From Solirubrobacter ginsenosidimutans (GTDB taxonomy: Bacteria > Actinomycetota > Thermoleophilia > Solirubrobacterales > Solirubrobacteraceae), in the NCBI RefSeq assembly GCF_027587205.1, contig NZ_JAPDOD010000001.1, positions 1 through 64,000 of the forward strand: 64,000 nucleotides of DNA. The letters run 5' to 3'. The notes under the pieces were generated by a model. That model had not been told where the DNA came from, made no database searches, and was given only the letters and a program-made list of their open reading frames with translations. The number at the start of each line of letters is the position of its first letter. Position 1 is the stretch's first letter. Of the stretch, positions 43,120 through 52,157 are shown piece by piece. The translations under genes were made by a program, and so were the position numbers.

Positions 43120-43879
43120 TCACGCGGCGGCCATTCCGCCGTCGACGCTCAGCACGGTCCCGGTGACGAAGCCGCTGCCGGGACCGAGCAGGAAGAGCAC
43201 CGCGTCGTCGAGCTCGCCGGTGCGGCCGCCGCGGCCCAGTGGCGTACGCGACAGCAGGAACTTCGGGAACTGCTCGGGGTCCTCGCCGAGCTCCGCCGTC
43301 ATCTCCGAGGCGAAGAATCCGGGCGCAACCGCGTTGACGCGAATCTTGTAGCGACCCCATTGCGAGGCGAGCTCCCGGGTCAGCCCGATGATGCCCGCCT
43401 TGGACGCGACGTAGGCGGCGTCTGGGATCTCCCCGATCGAGCGCAGCCCCATGACCGATGCGATGTTGACGATCGAGCCCCCGGCCCCGTTGGCGTTCCG
43501 CATCCGCTCCGCCGCGAGACAGGAAAGCGCGAACGGGGCGATCAGGTTGAGATCGAGCACGTTCGCGAACGTCCCGGTCAGCGTGCGCAGCGCGGGGGCG
43601 GTGGCGCCCGAGCCCGCGTTGTTGATGAGCCCGTCGAGCCTTCCGTGGCGCTCGATCACGCCGTCGATCAGCCGCTCGCGGTCGGCCTCGTCGGTGACGT
43701 CGCAGACGACGGGATCCGCGTTGGGGATCTCCTGCGTCAGCGCGTCGAGGCGCTCGGCGCGGCGCGCTGCGAGGACCGGGATCCCGCCGGCGGCGCCGAT
43801 CGCGCGGGCGAGTTGCGCGCCGAGGCCGGAGCTCGCGCCGGTGATGATCACGACCCGGCCATCCATCTCAGCGGGCATC
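43120..43879 (-). CDS. short-chain dehydrogenase/reductase
   Basis: A 252-residue SDR from ATG 43879 (GGAGGAGG eleven bases upstream). It has VVIITGASSGLGAQLARAIG, VLAARRAERLDAL (NADP-favouring Arg pair), INNAGSGATAP, VNIASVMGLRS and YVASKAG, then FVTGTVLSVDGGM. It overlaps the EthD-like gene by 12 bp, so translation is coupled, and lies 35 bp before the aldehyde dehydrogenase. Role: alcohol or ketone interconversion in the island pathway. Confidence 0.92.
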
Positions 43880-44596
43880 GAGCGCTGCCTCCTCCTCGAC
43901 CCGCATGAGGTGCACGTCCACGAGGTCGGGCACACGCCCCAACTCGCCGTCGCGCGCGAGCACGCCCAACGCTTCCTCGCCCCAGCGCCGATGGTCGAAG
44001 TACGCCTCGATGTAGCCCACGCGCGTGGTCTCCGGGAGGAGACCGACCGGCCGCTGGCCCTCCACGTCGAGCGGCTCGCACTCGACCTCGTTGAGTACGC
44101 GGTTCACGAACAACGCGCGAGCGCCGAACGCGCCGTCCATCGCCGCGAGCACCCGGTCCGCGAGCTCGGTGAAGGAGCTCCAGGCCTGCTCGGGATCGAC
44201 CGACGCCGGCCGGTCGGCCTCGAGCATGAACTTCGCCAGCGCCGTCTGGCCGCCGACGCGGTCCAACAGCACGGTCTCCTCGGCCTCGCAGGAACGGAGC
44301 CGGTACAGGCAGTTGACGTGATCCTGGGCGACCATCTCGTTCTGCTCGGGGCTGAAGGCCAGCGTCTCGCCCGGCGCGAAGCGCAGCACCGCGAAGCGCC
44401 ACGCCCGCGGCCGCTGCTTGAAGCCACCGTTGACGTCCGCCTGCGCGACCGCGCGATTGGTGTGGTAGCTGAGCAGCGACGGCATCGGGCGCAGCAGTTC
44501 CTGGGCCATGTGCACGTGGACCTGCGTGTAGTGGCGCTCGCACTCCTCCGGACGCTTGGAAGGGGTCGGGTCGAACCGGCTGAAGTGCTTGCCCAT
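43868..44596 (-). CDS. EthD-like dimeric alpha/beta-barrel protein
   Basis: A 242-residue protein that looks like two ferredoxin-like repeats: one with MGKHFSRFDPTPSKRPEECERH plus HMAQELLRPMPSLLSYHTNR, and a second after residue 110 with ALFVNRVLNEVECEPLDVEG and IEAYFDHRRWGEEALGVLAR. EthD-type proteins accompany P450 and ring-degrading genes, and their exact role (isomerase, lyase or accessory) is often unknown. It sits between the ABC ATPase (7 bp upstream) and an SDR, so it belongs to the uptake/oxidation operon. Confidence 0.7.
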   Translation of the reverse strand: MGKHFSRFDPTPSKRPEECERHYTQVHVHMAQELLRPMPSLLSYHTNRAVAQADVNGGFKQRPRAWRFAVLRFAPGETLAFSPEQNEMVAQDHVNCLYRLRSCEAEETVLLDRVGGQTALAKFMLEADRPASVDPEQAWSSFTELADRVLAAMDGAFGARALFVNRVLNEVECEPLDVEGQRPVGLLPETTRVGYIEAYFDHRRWGEEALGVLARDGELGRVPDLVDVHLMRVEEEAALDAR

Positions 44597-44603
44597 GCCG
44601 GTG

Positions 44604-46151
44604 TCAGCTCCCGCCGACGGGCTCGGCCGCCAGCGGCATGAAGCTGCGCGTGATCGCGCTCTGGGTCAGCTGGGCGCCCTCGAGCACGCTGCTGATCTTC
44701 CCGTCGACGATCACGAGCACGCGATCGCAGAGGTCCGCCAGCTCTTCCAGATCGCTCGAGCTGATCAGCACCGCCGCGCCCTCCTGGGCGGCGTTGACGA
44801 GCTCACGATGGAGGTCGCTCTTGGCGCCGACGTCGACCCCCTGGGTCGGCTCGTCCAGCAGGAAGACGGACGGCTTCTGGGACAGCCACTTGCCGAACAG
44901 GATCTTCTGCTGGTTGCCGCCGCTGAAGATGCTGAGCGGCTCCTCCGTGGCGTTCGCGGGGCGCACCGACAACCGCTCGAACCACTCCTTGGTCCGCGCC
45001 TTCTCGGCCTTGCGCCGCACGATCCCGCCCTTCCAGAACGGCTTGAGGTCGGGCAGCGTGAGGTTCTCACGCGCGCTCATGGTCATGACGCCCCCGCCGG
45101 TCTTGCGGTCCGGCGCGACGTACGCCACGCCTTGCCCGATGGCGACATCGGGACGCGAGGACGGCAGCGGCTTGCCCGCCACCTTGACCTCGCCGGCGGC
45201 GCGTGGCAGCGAGCCGAAGGCCGCGCCGAGCACGGTGTCGCGGCCCGAGCCGGCCAGCCCCGCGATCCCGACGATCTCGCCGCGCTCCGCCGCGATCGAA
45301 ATACCGGACGCCGCGCCGGCGTGGAGATCGGAGATCTCGAACACGGTCTCGTGCTTGCGTGCCGCCGCGCGCTTGGCCTTCTGACGCCGGGTCTCGCTCT
45401 CCTCGGCCAGCAGCTCCTCGCCGGCGAGCAGCCCGACGATCGAGGCGTGGTCGAAGTCGGAGACCGGGCCCGCGCCGACCACCTTGCCGTCGCGGAACAC
45501 CGAAACCTTCTGGGCGACCCGGAAGACCTCGCCGAGGTGGTGGGTCACGTACAGCACCCCGACACCGAGGGCCGCAATCGCGGCGACGCGATCCAGCAGG
45601 TTGTCGACTTCGTCGACCGGCAACGTCGCGGTCGGCTCGTCGAGGACGAGCAGGCAGTGCGGGTAGTCGGGGTCTTCGCGGAGCGCACGCGCGATGGCGA
45701 CACCGGTCCGCTCCGAAGCGGCGAGGCTGGAGATCATCGCCTTCGGGTCGATGTCGAGGTTCAGCTTCGCCAGGTCCGCTTTGGCCTGCTCGCGGCTCGC
45801 CCGGTCCCGGATCGTTCCCCACGCTGTGGGGAAGCCCGAGCCGAGCGACATGTTGTCCTGGACCGACAGGGTCGGGACGAGCCCGAGGTCCTGCTGCACG
45901 AACCGGCAACCGAGCCTGTAGGACTGCACGGGTGCCTGGAACGGCAGCTCGTTCCCCTCGATCCGGATGGCGCCGCCCGGATCGGGCGCGTGGTATCCGG
46001 ACAGGATCTTGATCAGGGTCGACTTGCCCGACCCGTTCTGACCCAGGAGCGCATGAACCTCGCCGGGTTGGATGGTCATGCTGACGCCCGCCAGCGCCTG
46101 TGTGCGCGTGAACGTCTTCGACACCGTGTCGACTTCGAGGACCGCGGTCAT
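44604..46151 (-). CDS. sugar-type ABC transporter ATP-binding protein (RbsA/MglA family)
   Basis: A 515-residue protein with two ABC domains. The first has Walker A LGQNGSGKSTLIKILSGY and Walker B LLVLDEPTATLP, but a degenerate signature (SSLAASERTG). The second has a degenerate Walker A (GLAGSGRDTVLGAA), signature IFSGGNQQKILFGKWL and Walker B SVFLLDEPTQGVD. This asymmetry is normal for RbsA/MglA. AGGAGAACACG precedes the ATG. It powers the uptake system made with the two genes upstream. Although such systems usually import sugars, several steroid- and polyol-degradation regions carry them too. Confidence 0.93.
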   Translation of the reverse strand: MTAVLEVDTVSKTFTRTQALAGVSMTIQPGEVHALLGQNGSGKSTLIKILSGYHAPDPGGAIRIEGNELPFQAPVQSYRLGCRFVQQDLGLVPTLSVQDNMSLGSGFPTAWGTIRDRASREQAKADLAKLNLDIDPKAMISSLAASERTGVAIARALREDPDYPHCLLVLDEPTATLPVDEVDNLLDRVAAIAALGVGVLYVTHHLGEVFRVAQKVSVFRDGKVVGAGPVSDFDHASIVGLLAGEELLAEESETRRQKAKRAAARKHETVFEISDLHAGAASGISIAAERGEIVGIAGLAGSGRDTVLGAAFGSLPRAAGEVKVAGKPLPSSRPDVAIGQGVAYVAPDRKTGGGVMTMSARENLTLPDLKPFWKGGIVRRKAEKARTKEWFERLSVRPANATEEPLSIFSGGNQQKILFGKWLSQKPSVFLLDEPTQGVDVGAKSDLHRELVNAAQEGAAVLISSSDLEELADLCDRVLVIVDGKISSVLEGAQLTQSAITRSFMPLAAEPVGGS

Positions 46152-46188
46152 CGTGTTCTCCTGGATCGCGTCACTGGTTGCCGTTCCC

Positions 46189-47340
46189 TTAGGAGGAGAG
46201 GCCCCAGAGCTTCTTGAACTGATCGAGTGCGTCCGTGGGCTCGCCCCAATTCCCGGTGATGTCGCCGACGTTGTCCTTGGTCAGGATCTGCGTCGTCTGC
46301 AGTCCGGACGCTTCCTGATCGATCGGCATGCCGAGCGAGTCCCGGAACATCGCGTCCATCATCACGTAGGTCGAGTAGACGGGATCGAACCCGGTCCACG
46401 CCAGCTGCTTGCCGGTCTTCAGGGCGGCGATCCCCGCCTCGTCGGCGGCCTGGCCGATGACCTTGACCTTGTTCGAGAGGCCGGCCGACGCGAGCGCGGC
46501 GTCGATGCCGGCCGCGAACGGGCCGACGTCGAAGGCCACGTAGTTGGCGTCCGGGTTCGAGCGCAGCGCCGACACCATCACGCTCGGCACCTTGCCCGCG
46601 GTCAGATCCGGGATCGTGATCTCCTGGATCTTCACCTTGCAATCCGGGCAGAGCTCCTTGACTTCCTTCTGGAAGCCGTCGGTGAAGCCCTCGAGGATCG
46701 GATACGCCGGGACGTGCTCGATGACGACGTTGCCCTTGCCCTTGGAGTCCGAGACGAAGAAGTCGGCGAGGACCTTGCCCATCAGCGCGTCGTTGGCGTA
46801 CGCGTTCGCGTCGACGATGATCGGGTCCTTGACCTCGACCGGGTGCACGGACGTCAGCACCCACTTCGCGCCGGCGTCCTGGACCTTCTTGATCATGGCC
46901 GGCGTGAGCGGGATGCCGGCCTCGGCGATGTAGTTGGCCTTCTTCGTGATCGCCGTATCGATCGCGGCGTTGAACGTCGCCGGGTTGGCGGGGTCGTAGC
47001 TGACGACCGAGTAGTTCCACTTCGCCTGCCCGGCGAGGTCCTTCAGCGACTTCTGCAGCTTCTGGTTGTTCGGGTCGTTCGTCCCGAGCATCACGAGCGT
47101 CTTGCCGGCGGGGGGCGCGCCCTTGAGCGGATCCTTGATGGTGATCGCGGTCGGTGCCGCCTGGTAGGGCTTGAGCCGGTCCAGCGCCGTCGTGACGCCC
47201 GCACCGCCGCCGGAGCTCGAGCTCGCCGAGCCGCCCGAAGCGGAATTACTGCTCGAGCCGCTTTCCGAGCCGCAGGCGGTGACCGCGAGACCGAGTGCAA
47301 GTGTGGCGATGAGTGCGGGAACTCCGCGGGTGTGGGTCAT
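46189..47340 (-). CDS. ABC transporter substrate-binding lipoprotein
   Basis: A 383-residue periplasmic-binding-protein type 1 lipoprotein. ATG 47340 follows GAGGAGAGA. The signal peptide ends in a lipobox with Cys (GLAVTACGSES), then a Ser/Gly-rich linker. The mature domain has KTLVMLGTNDPNNQKLQKSL, NPATFNAAIDTAITKKANYI, VIEHVPAYPILEGFTDGFQK and VIGQAADEAGIAALKTGK, the pattern of ribose/rhamnose-type binding proteins. It delivers substrate to the RbsC-like permease. The ligand is unknown; its co-location with aldehyde dehydrogenase and SDR genes suggests an alcohol or polyol-like compound. Confidence 0.92.
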   Translation of the reverse strand: MTHTRGVPALIATLALGLAVTACGSESGSSSNSASGGSASSSSGGGAGVTTALDRLKPYQAAPTAITIKDPLKGAPPAGKTLVMLGTNDPNNQKLQKSLKDLAGQAKWNYSVVSYDPANPATFNAAIDTAITKKANYIAEAGIPLTPAMIKKVQDAGAKWVLTSVHPVEVKDPIIVDANAYANDALMGKVLADFFVSDSKGKGNVVIEHVPAYPILEGFTDGFQKEVKELCPDCKVKIQEITIPDLTAGKVPSVMVSALRSNPDANYVAFDVGPFAAGIDAALASAGLSNKVKVIGQAADEAGIAALKTGKQLAWTGFDPVYSTYVMMDAMFRDSLGMPIDQEASGLQTTQILTKDNVGDITGNWGEPTDALDQFKKLWGLSS

Positions 47341-47398
47341 TGATCTCTCCTCAGAGACGAGAACTTGTCGAAGCGAAAAGGGGGAGAGCCGGGAGGGC

Positions 47399-48523
47399 TC
47401 AGTGCGCCACGGAGGGGCGTTGTGAGTCCGCGGTCGCGCCGGGGGCGGACTCGGGTTCCGGTGGCACTTCGATGCCCGCGCCGGAGTCGTCTGGGCCGTC
47501 AGGGCCCGTGGAACCGCGCCCGATGCGCTCCTTGAACTTCCGCCAGCGGCCGGACGGGGCACGCTGGATCGACAGGGCGACGGCGATGATCAGCGCGACG
47601 CCGTTGAACATGTCGTTCAGCCAGCTCGCACCTGACACGAGCTGCAGTCCTTGCACGCCAGTGGCCAGGACGAAGATCGCCAGCAGTGTTCCCCAGACGT
47701 TGAACCGCCCTGGGATCAGCTGCGTCGAGCCGAGGAAGGCGGCGGCGAAGGCCGGCAGCAGGAGCGTCCCGCCGAAGTTCAGCGACGGCCCGTTCAGCGA
47801 CGCGAACATGATCCCCGCGCCGCCGGCGACGGTCGCCGAGAGTACGAGGGCCACCGTCGTGTAGCTGCGGATCCGAACGCCCGACAGGCGGGCGGCCTCG
47901 GGGTTGCCGCCGATGGCGTACAGGTACCGGCCGGTCGGCGTGTGCGCCGTCAGCCACCACAACACGAACGCGATGACGAGCATGTACAGCACGACGATCT
48001 GGAAGCCGCCCACCGTCGTCTGCGTGAAGTTGTTCCAACCCGTCGACGTGGGCGGCAACGGCTGGGCGTTGTGGGAGACGATCACCTGCGTCGCCGCGAG
48101 GATCGAGCTCATGCCCAACGTCGCGATGAACGAGTTCACGCCGAGCCTGACGACGATGAACGCGTTGGTGCAGCCGATGATGATCGCGACGGCCATTCCG
48201 AAGGCCATCGCAGGGACGGGGCCCCAGCCATGGTCGTTCATCAGTACGACGGTGGTCACGCTGACGAGGCCGGCCGTCGCCCCGACCGACAGGTCGTAGA
48301 GACCTGCCGCGAGCGGAATCAGGATGGCGAGGGCGACGATGCCGGTGACGGCCTGCTGGGCGGCGACGCTGTGGAGCGTCGCGGTGGTCAGGAACTGGTC
48401 CGGGACCCAGATGCCGAACACGATGATGAACAGCGCCCAGAGGTACAGGCCGCTGAAGCGGTCGAACCCGGGGCTGAGCTTCCGTCGCGGCTTGCGCGCG
48501 GTTGCTTCGCTCACAGTCGCCAC
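47399..48523 (-). CDS. ABC transporter permease (RbsC family)
   Basis: A 374-residue membrane protein with about nine helices, including GIVALAILIPLAAGLYDLSV (the conserved DLSVG), LGVNSFIATLGMSSILAATQ and SGVRIRSYTTVALVLSATVA. It lies first in the operon, preceded by the operator-like sites at 48576 and 48647. GTG 48523 has AAAGGA eight bases upstream. The last ~50 residues are a polar Pro/Glu/Ser-rich tail (GPDGPDDSGAGIEVPPEPES) not usual in RbsC. It forms the channel of the import system. Confidence 0.92.
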   Translation of the reverse strand: MATVSEATARKPRRKLSPGFDRFSGLYLWALFIIVFGIWVPDQFLTTATLHSVAAQQAVTGIVALAILIPLAAGLYDLSVGATAGLVSVTTVVLMNDHGWGPVPAMAFGMAVAIIIGCTNAFIVVRLGVNSFIATLGMSSILAATQVIVSHNAQPLPPTSTGWNNFTQTTVGGFQIVVLYMLVIAFVLWWLTAHTPTGRYLYAIGGNPEAARLSGVRIRSYTTVALVLSATVAGGAGIMFASLNGPSLNFGGTLLLPAFAAAFLGSTQLIPGRFNVWGTLLAIFVLATGVQGLQLVSGASWLNDMFNGVALIIAVALSIQRAPSGRWRKFKERIGRGSTGPDGPDDSGAGIEVPPEPESAPGATADSQRPSVAH

Positions 48524-48575
48524 TTCAAATCCTTTGACCTATTTCGCATTGCGCCCACTCCTCCGGTGGCTGAAT

Positions 48576-48583
48576 TGAACTCG
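48576..48583. promoter_or_regulatory. operator-like site upstream of the ABC operon
   Basis: TGAACTCG within TGAATTGAACTCGATTCGAA, 52 bp before the permease start. It matches the minus-strand site at 34349 (TTGAACTCGA). Confidence 0.45.
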
Positions 48584-48646
48584 ATTCGAATGTACACAGC
48601 GAACGGAGGGCTGTCAAGAGAACTGCGACGTTTAACAGAAGTGTCT

Positions 48647-48654
48647 TCAGTTCA
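48647..48654. promoter_or_regulatory. second operator-like site upstream of the ABC operon
   Basis: TCAGTTCA (complement TGAACTGA) with flanking CTTCAGTTCAGG. It lies 123 bp upstream of the permease start and just past the end of the ferredoxin reductase gene. Confidence 0.35.
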
Positions 48655-48680
48655 GGTGCACCGACTCGCGGCGTCACCGC

Positions 48681-49910
48681 TCACACCGTCCGCACCGGGG
48701 CCCCGAGTGCCTTCTCATCGGCCGCGAGCCTGGCGCGCAGGTCCGCGAAGTCGGGCGGGTCTGCCAACGCCATCCGGTAGGAGCCGAGCCGCCGCGCGGC
48801 GTTGATAGCGATCACGCCGACCAGCCGGCCGTCACGCTCGCCGCCATAGACGAACCGCGACCCGTCTTCGGTCTCCTCCAGGAGCTCGAGACGCTCCGCG
48901 CGCCCGGGTAGGCCGAGCGCTTGGATCTTCGTGTCGTATTGATCGGACCAGAAGTACGGCGGCTGGTCGTAGGGCTTGCGCTCCTGTGCCGGCAGCAGGA
49001 CGTTGCGACCGGCGTGCTGCCCTTGCTCGGCCGCGACGGTCCAGTGCTCGATGCGGATCGCGTCGCCACCGGCCAGGGGATGCGGCCAGGACACGATGTC
49101 GCCGGCGCCGAGGATGTCGGGGTCGCCGATTGCGGTCAGCGTCGCGTCGCATTGGAGCCCGGGGGTGACCTGCAGCCCGCTGCCCGCGAGCCACTCCGTG
49201 TTCGGGAGGGCGCCCATCCCGACGAGGACGACGTCAGCGGGGACGTGCGTGCCGTCGGTCAGCTCGACCGCTTCGACCTGGCCGGTGCCGTGCAGCGCGG
49301 CGACACCCGTGCCCAGGCGCAGGTCGACGCCGTGATCGCTGTGCAGGGCGGCGCACCACTCGCCCAGCTGCGGCCCCAGCGGCAGCATCGGCGTCGGCGC
49401 GATGTCGATCAGGGTCACGTCGAGGCCCTGCTTGCGGGCGGTCTGGGCGACCTCGCAACCGATGAAGCCCGCGCCCACGACGGCGACGCGCGGGCGGCGC
49501 TCGAGCGCCGCCCGCAGCGCGATCGCGTCATCGAGGCTGCGCAGGACGTGGACGCCCTCCAGCTCGCCGCCGGGGCCGGGCCAGCGTCGCGCCCTGGACC
49601 CGGTGGCGAGGATCAACCGGTCGTACGGAAGCTCGTCGCCGTCGGCGAGCACGACTCGCCGGCGGGCGCGATCGAGCCTCGCCGCGGGCACGCCCAGGCG
49701 CCACTGCGCGTCGAAGGTGTCCGACGGGAGCACGACGCGCTCCGCCTCGTGCTCGCCGGCCAGCAGCTCCTTCGACAGCGGCGGCCGGGTGTACGGCCGG
49801 TGAACCTCCTCGCCCACCACGACCAGATCGCCGTCGAACCCTCCGGTTCGAGCGGCCTGTGCCGCCCGCAACCCGGCGAGCGACGCCCCGACGATGACCA
49901 ACTGACGCAT
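48681..49910 (-). CDS. NAD(P)H:ferredoxin/rubredoxin reductase-type flavoprotein
   Basis: A 409-residue FAD protein with RQLVIVGASLAGLRAAQAAR, YTRPPLSKELLAG, YDRLILATGSRARRWPG, a second dinucleotide site VAVVGAGFIGCEVAQTARKQ and ILGAGDIVSW. This fold transfers electrons from NAD(P)H to a ferredoxin that feeds a P450 or ring oxygenase. GAGGAGAGC precedes the ATG. It is divergent from the second reductase across the palindrome at 49935, suggesting common control. Confidence 0.9.
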   Translation of the reverse strand: MRQLVIVGASLAGLRAAQAARTGGFDGDLVVVGEEVHRPYTRPPLSKELLAGEHEAERVVLPSDTFDAQWRLGVPAARLDRARRRVVLADGDELPYDRLILATGSRARRWPGPGGELEGVHVLRSLDDAIALRAALERRPRVAVVGAGFIGCEVAQTARKQGLDVTLIDIAPTPMLPLGPQLGEWCAALHSDHGVDLRLGTGVAALHGTGQVEAVELTDGTHVPADVVLVGMGALPNTEWLAGSGLQVTPGLQCDATLTAIGDPDILGAGDIVSWPHPLAGGDAIRIEHWTVAAEQGQHAGRNVLLPAQERKPYDQPPYFWSDQYDTKIQALGLPGRAERLELLEETEDGSRFVYGGERDGRLVGVIAINAARRLGSYRMALADPPDFADLRARLAADEKALGAPVRTV

Positions 49911-49934
49911 CTTGCTCTCCTCGGTCCAAATCGA

Positions 49935-49952
49935 TAAACTGAAGTCAGTTTA
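49935..49952. promoter_or_regulatory. perfect 18-bp palindrome between divergent reductase genes
   Basis: TAAACTGAAGTCAGTTTA is a perfect inverted repeat with 8-base arms and a two-base centre, in a 67-bp gap between divergent genes. It contains the island core TGAAGTCA and shares TGAAGTCAGTTT with 34434. It is the best candidate for the complete operator of the TetR regulator at 61370. Confidence 0.75.
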
Positions 49953-49977
49953 GATTCCCCGTCAACCCCCTGGAGAT

Positions 49978-51360
49978 ATGACCGAGCCCCTTCGCGCCGC
50001 CATCGTCGGCGCCGGCCCGAGCGGCTTCTACGCCGCCGGGCAGCTGCTGGCCGTCGACGAGCCGTCGTTCGCCGTCGACCTCTATGACCGCCTGCCGACT
50101 CCCTACGGACTCGTGCGGTCGGGCGTGGCCCCGGACCACCCGAAGATCAAGTCGGTCACCCGCGCGTACGACAAGACCACCGAGCACGAGCGCTTCCGCT
50201 TCTTCGGGCACGTCGAGCTCGGCGGCGACATCACCCGCCGCCAACTGCTCGAGCACTACCACGTCGTCCTGTACACGCTCGGCACGTCGATCGACCGGCG
50301 GCTCGGGATCCCGGGCGAGGAGTTGCGCGGCTCGCATGCCGCGACCGAGTTCGTCGCCTGGTACAACGGCCACCCCGACCACAGCGGGCTGGAGGTCGAC
50401 CTGCAGGGCAAGCATGCGGTCGTCGTCGGAGCCGGCAACGTCGCGATCGACGTCGCGCGGATGCTCGCGCTGGCGCCGTCGGAGCTTGCCGGCACCGACA
50501 CGGCCGATCATGCGATCGAGGTGCTCGCGGCCTCGGGCATTGAGGACATCACGATCCTGGCTCGCCGTGGCCCGCTGCAGGCGGCGTTCACGAATCCCGA
50601 GCTGCTCGAGATGGGCGAGCTCGAGCGCGGCGACGTCGAGATCGTCGGCGGCGAGCTGGACGAGCTGTCGGCGGTCGCGCTTGGACAGGCCGACAAGACC
50701 CGCCGGCGGAACGTCGAGATCCTGCAGTCGTACGAGGCGCGGCCGAAGACCGGGAAGCCGATCACCGTCCGTTTCCGCTTCCTGGCCTCTCCGGTCGAGC
50801 TGCTCGGCGACGAGCACGGCCATGTGCGCGCCGTGAGGATCGAGAACAACGCGATCGAGGCGCGCGACGACGGCTCGCTGGTCGCGCGCGGTACCGGCAC
50901 GTTCGACGAGTACCCGGCACAGCTCGTGTTCCGCTCGATCGGCTACACGGGGCAGCCGGTCGACGACGTCCCGTTCGACGAGCGGCGCGGCCTGATCCGC
51001 AACGCGGGCGGGCGCGTGACCGATCCCGGTGGCACGCACCAGCTCGGCGAGTACGTGTCCGGCTGGATCAAACGCGGCCCGTCGGGCGTGATCGGAACCA
51101 ACAAGAAGGATTCCCTGGACACCGTCAACAAGATCGTGGAAGACGTCGCCGCCGGCCGGGTGAACCAGCCGATCTCCGACGACATCGACGGCCTCGTCGA
51201 AGCGTGCGCGCCGGACGTGGTGACGTGGGAGGGCTGGCAGGCGATCGACGCGATCGAGACCGCCGCCGGCGAAGGCTGCACGCCCGCGCGCCCGCGCGTG
51301 AAGCTCACGGACTGGGCGGCACTCCGCTCAGCGGCCAACTCGATCTCAATTCAGGGATGA
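49978..51360 (+). CDS. adrenodoxin-reductase-type ferredoxin-NADP reductase
   Basis: A 460-residue FprA-like enzyme. FAD site LRAAIVGAGPSGFYAAGQLL, then PYGLVRSGVAPDHPKIKSVT (family hallmark), NADP site KHAVVVGAGNVAIDVARMLA, and GYVSGWIKRGPSGVIGTNKK. It passes electrons from NADPH to a ferredoxin. The start ATG 49978 has GGAG very close. Its stop overlaps the next SDR region (ATGA). It likely serves the P450 and ferredoxin in this island, but the other reductase at 48681 could do the same. Confidence 0.93.
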   Translation: MTEPLRAAIVGAGPSGFYAAGQLLAVDEPSFAVDLYDRLPTPYGLVRSGVAPDHPKIKSVTRAYDKTTEHERFRFFGHVELGGDITRRQLLEHYHVVLYTLGTSIDRRLGIPGEELRGSHAATEFVAWYNGHPDHSGLEVDLQGKHAVVVGAGNVAIDVARMLALAPSELAGTDTADHAIEVLAASGIEDITILARRGPLQAAFTNPELLEMGELERGDVEIVGGELDELSAVALGQADKTRRRNVEILQSYEARPKTGKPITVRFRFLASPVELLGDEHGHVRAVRIENNAIEARDDGSLVARGTGTFDEYPAQLVFRSIGYTGQPVDDVPFDERRGLIRNAGGRVTDPGGTHQLGEYVSGWIKRGPSGVIGTNKKDSLDTVNKIVEDVAAGRVNQPISDDIDGLVEACAPDVVTWEGWQAIDAIETAAGEGCTPARPRVKLTDWAALRSAANSISIQG

Positions 51361-51368
51361 GGGCCGCC

Positions 51369-52157
51369 ATGACTGGACGCTTCGCAGGGAAGGTCGTGAT
51401 CGTCACCGGCGCCGGTACGGGTCTCGGGCTCGCCGCGGCGCTGCGGCTGGCGCGGGAGGGCGCCGATCTCTCGCTCGTCGACGTCAACGGCGACGCGCTG
51501 GCGTCGGCAGGCGCGGCCGTTCGCGCCGAGGCGCCAGACGCCCGCATCTCGCTGACCACCGCGGACGTCAGCGCCGAGGACGAGGTCGCAGCGTACGTCG
51601 AGGAGACGATCGCCGAACTCGGCCGCATCGATGGCCTGTACAACAACGCCGGCATCGAGGGCAAGCAGGACCCGGTCGAGGCGTACGGCGCCGAGATGCT
51701 CGACAAGGTGCTCGCCGTCAACGTCAAGGGCGTGCTGTACGGGATGAAGCACACGCTGTCTCACTTCAAGGCCCAGGGCTCGGGCGCGATCGTCAACGCG
51801 GCGTCCGTCGGCGGCATCCGCGCCGTGCCGAACCTGGTCGCCTACGTCGCCAGCAAGCACGCGGTCGCGGGCATGACCAAACAGGCCGCGATCGAGTACG
51901 GCGAATACGGTGTCCGCGTCAACGCCGTCGCGCCCGGGGCGATCTTGACCGACATGGTCAAGGGCTCGCTGATCCAGATCGCGGGCGAGGACGGCTGGGA
52001 GGAGGCCGGCGCCGCGTTCGTCAGCGTCAACCCGATGAAGCGATTCGGTCAGCCGGACGAGGTGGCCGCCCTCGTCGCCTTCCTGCTCTCCGACGACGCG
52101 TCGTTCGTCAACGGCACCGTCATCGCGATCGACGGGGGACAGTCGCAGGCCTACTGA
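51369..52157 (+). CDS. short-chain dehydrogenase/reductase
   Basis: A 262-residue SDR with VVIVTGAGTGLGLAAALRLA, LSLVDVNGDAL (NAD-type Asp), YNNAGIEGK, IVNAASVGGIRA and YVASKHAVAG, then FVNGTVIAIDGGQS. ATG 51369 with TGAGGG eight bases upstream is preferred; ATG 51357, overlapping the previous stop, is also possible. It is translated with the FprA-type reductase. It ends inside the last seven bases of the convergent MocR gene. Probable alcohol dehydrogenase of the island. Confidence 0.92.
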   Translation: MTGRFAGKVVIVTGAGTGLGLAAALRLAREGADLSLVDVNGDALASAGAAVRAEAPDARISLTTADVSAEDEVAAYVEETIAELGRIDGLYNNAGIEGKQDPVEAYGAEMLDKVLAVNVKGVLYGMKHTLSHFKAQGSGAIVNAASVGGIRAVPNLVAYVASKHAVAGMTKQAAIEYGEYGVRVNAVAPGAILTDMVKGSLIQIAGEDGWEEAGAAFVSVNPMKRFGQPDEVAALVAFLLSDDASFVNGTVIAIDGGQSQAY

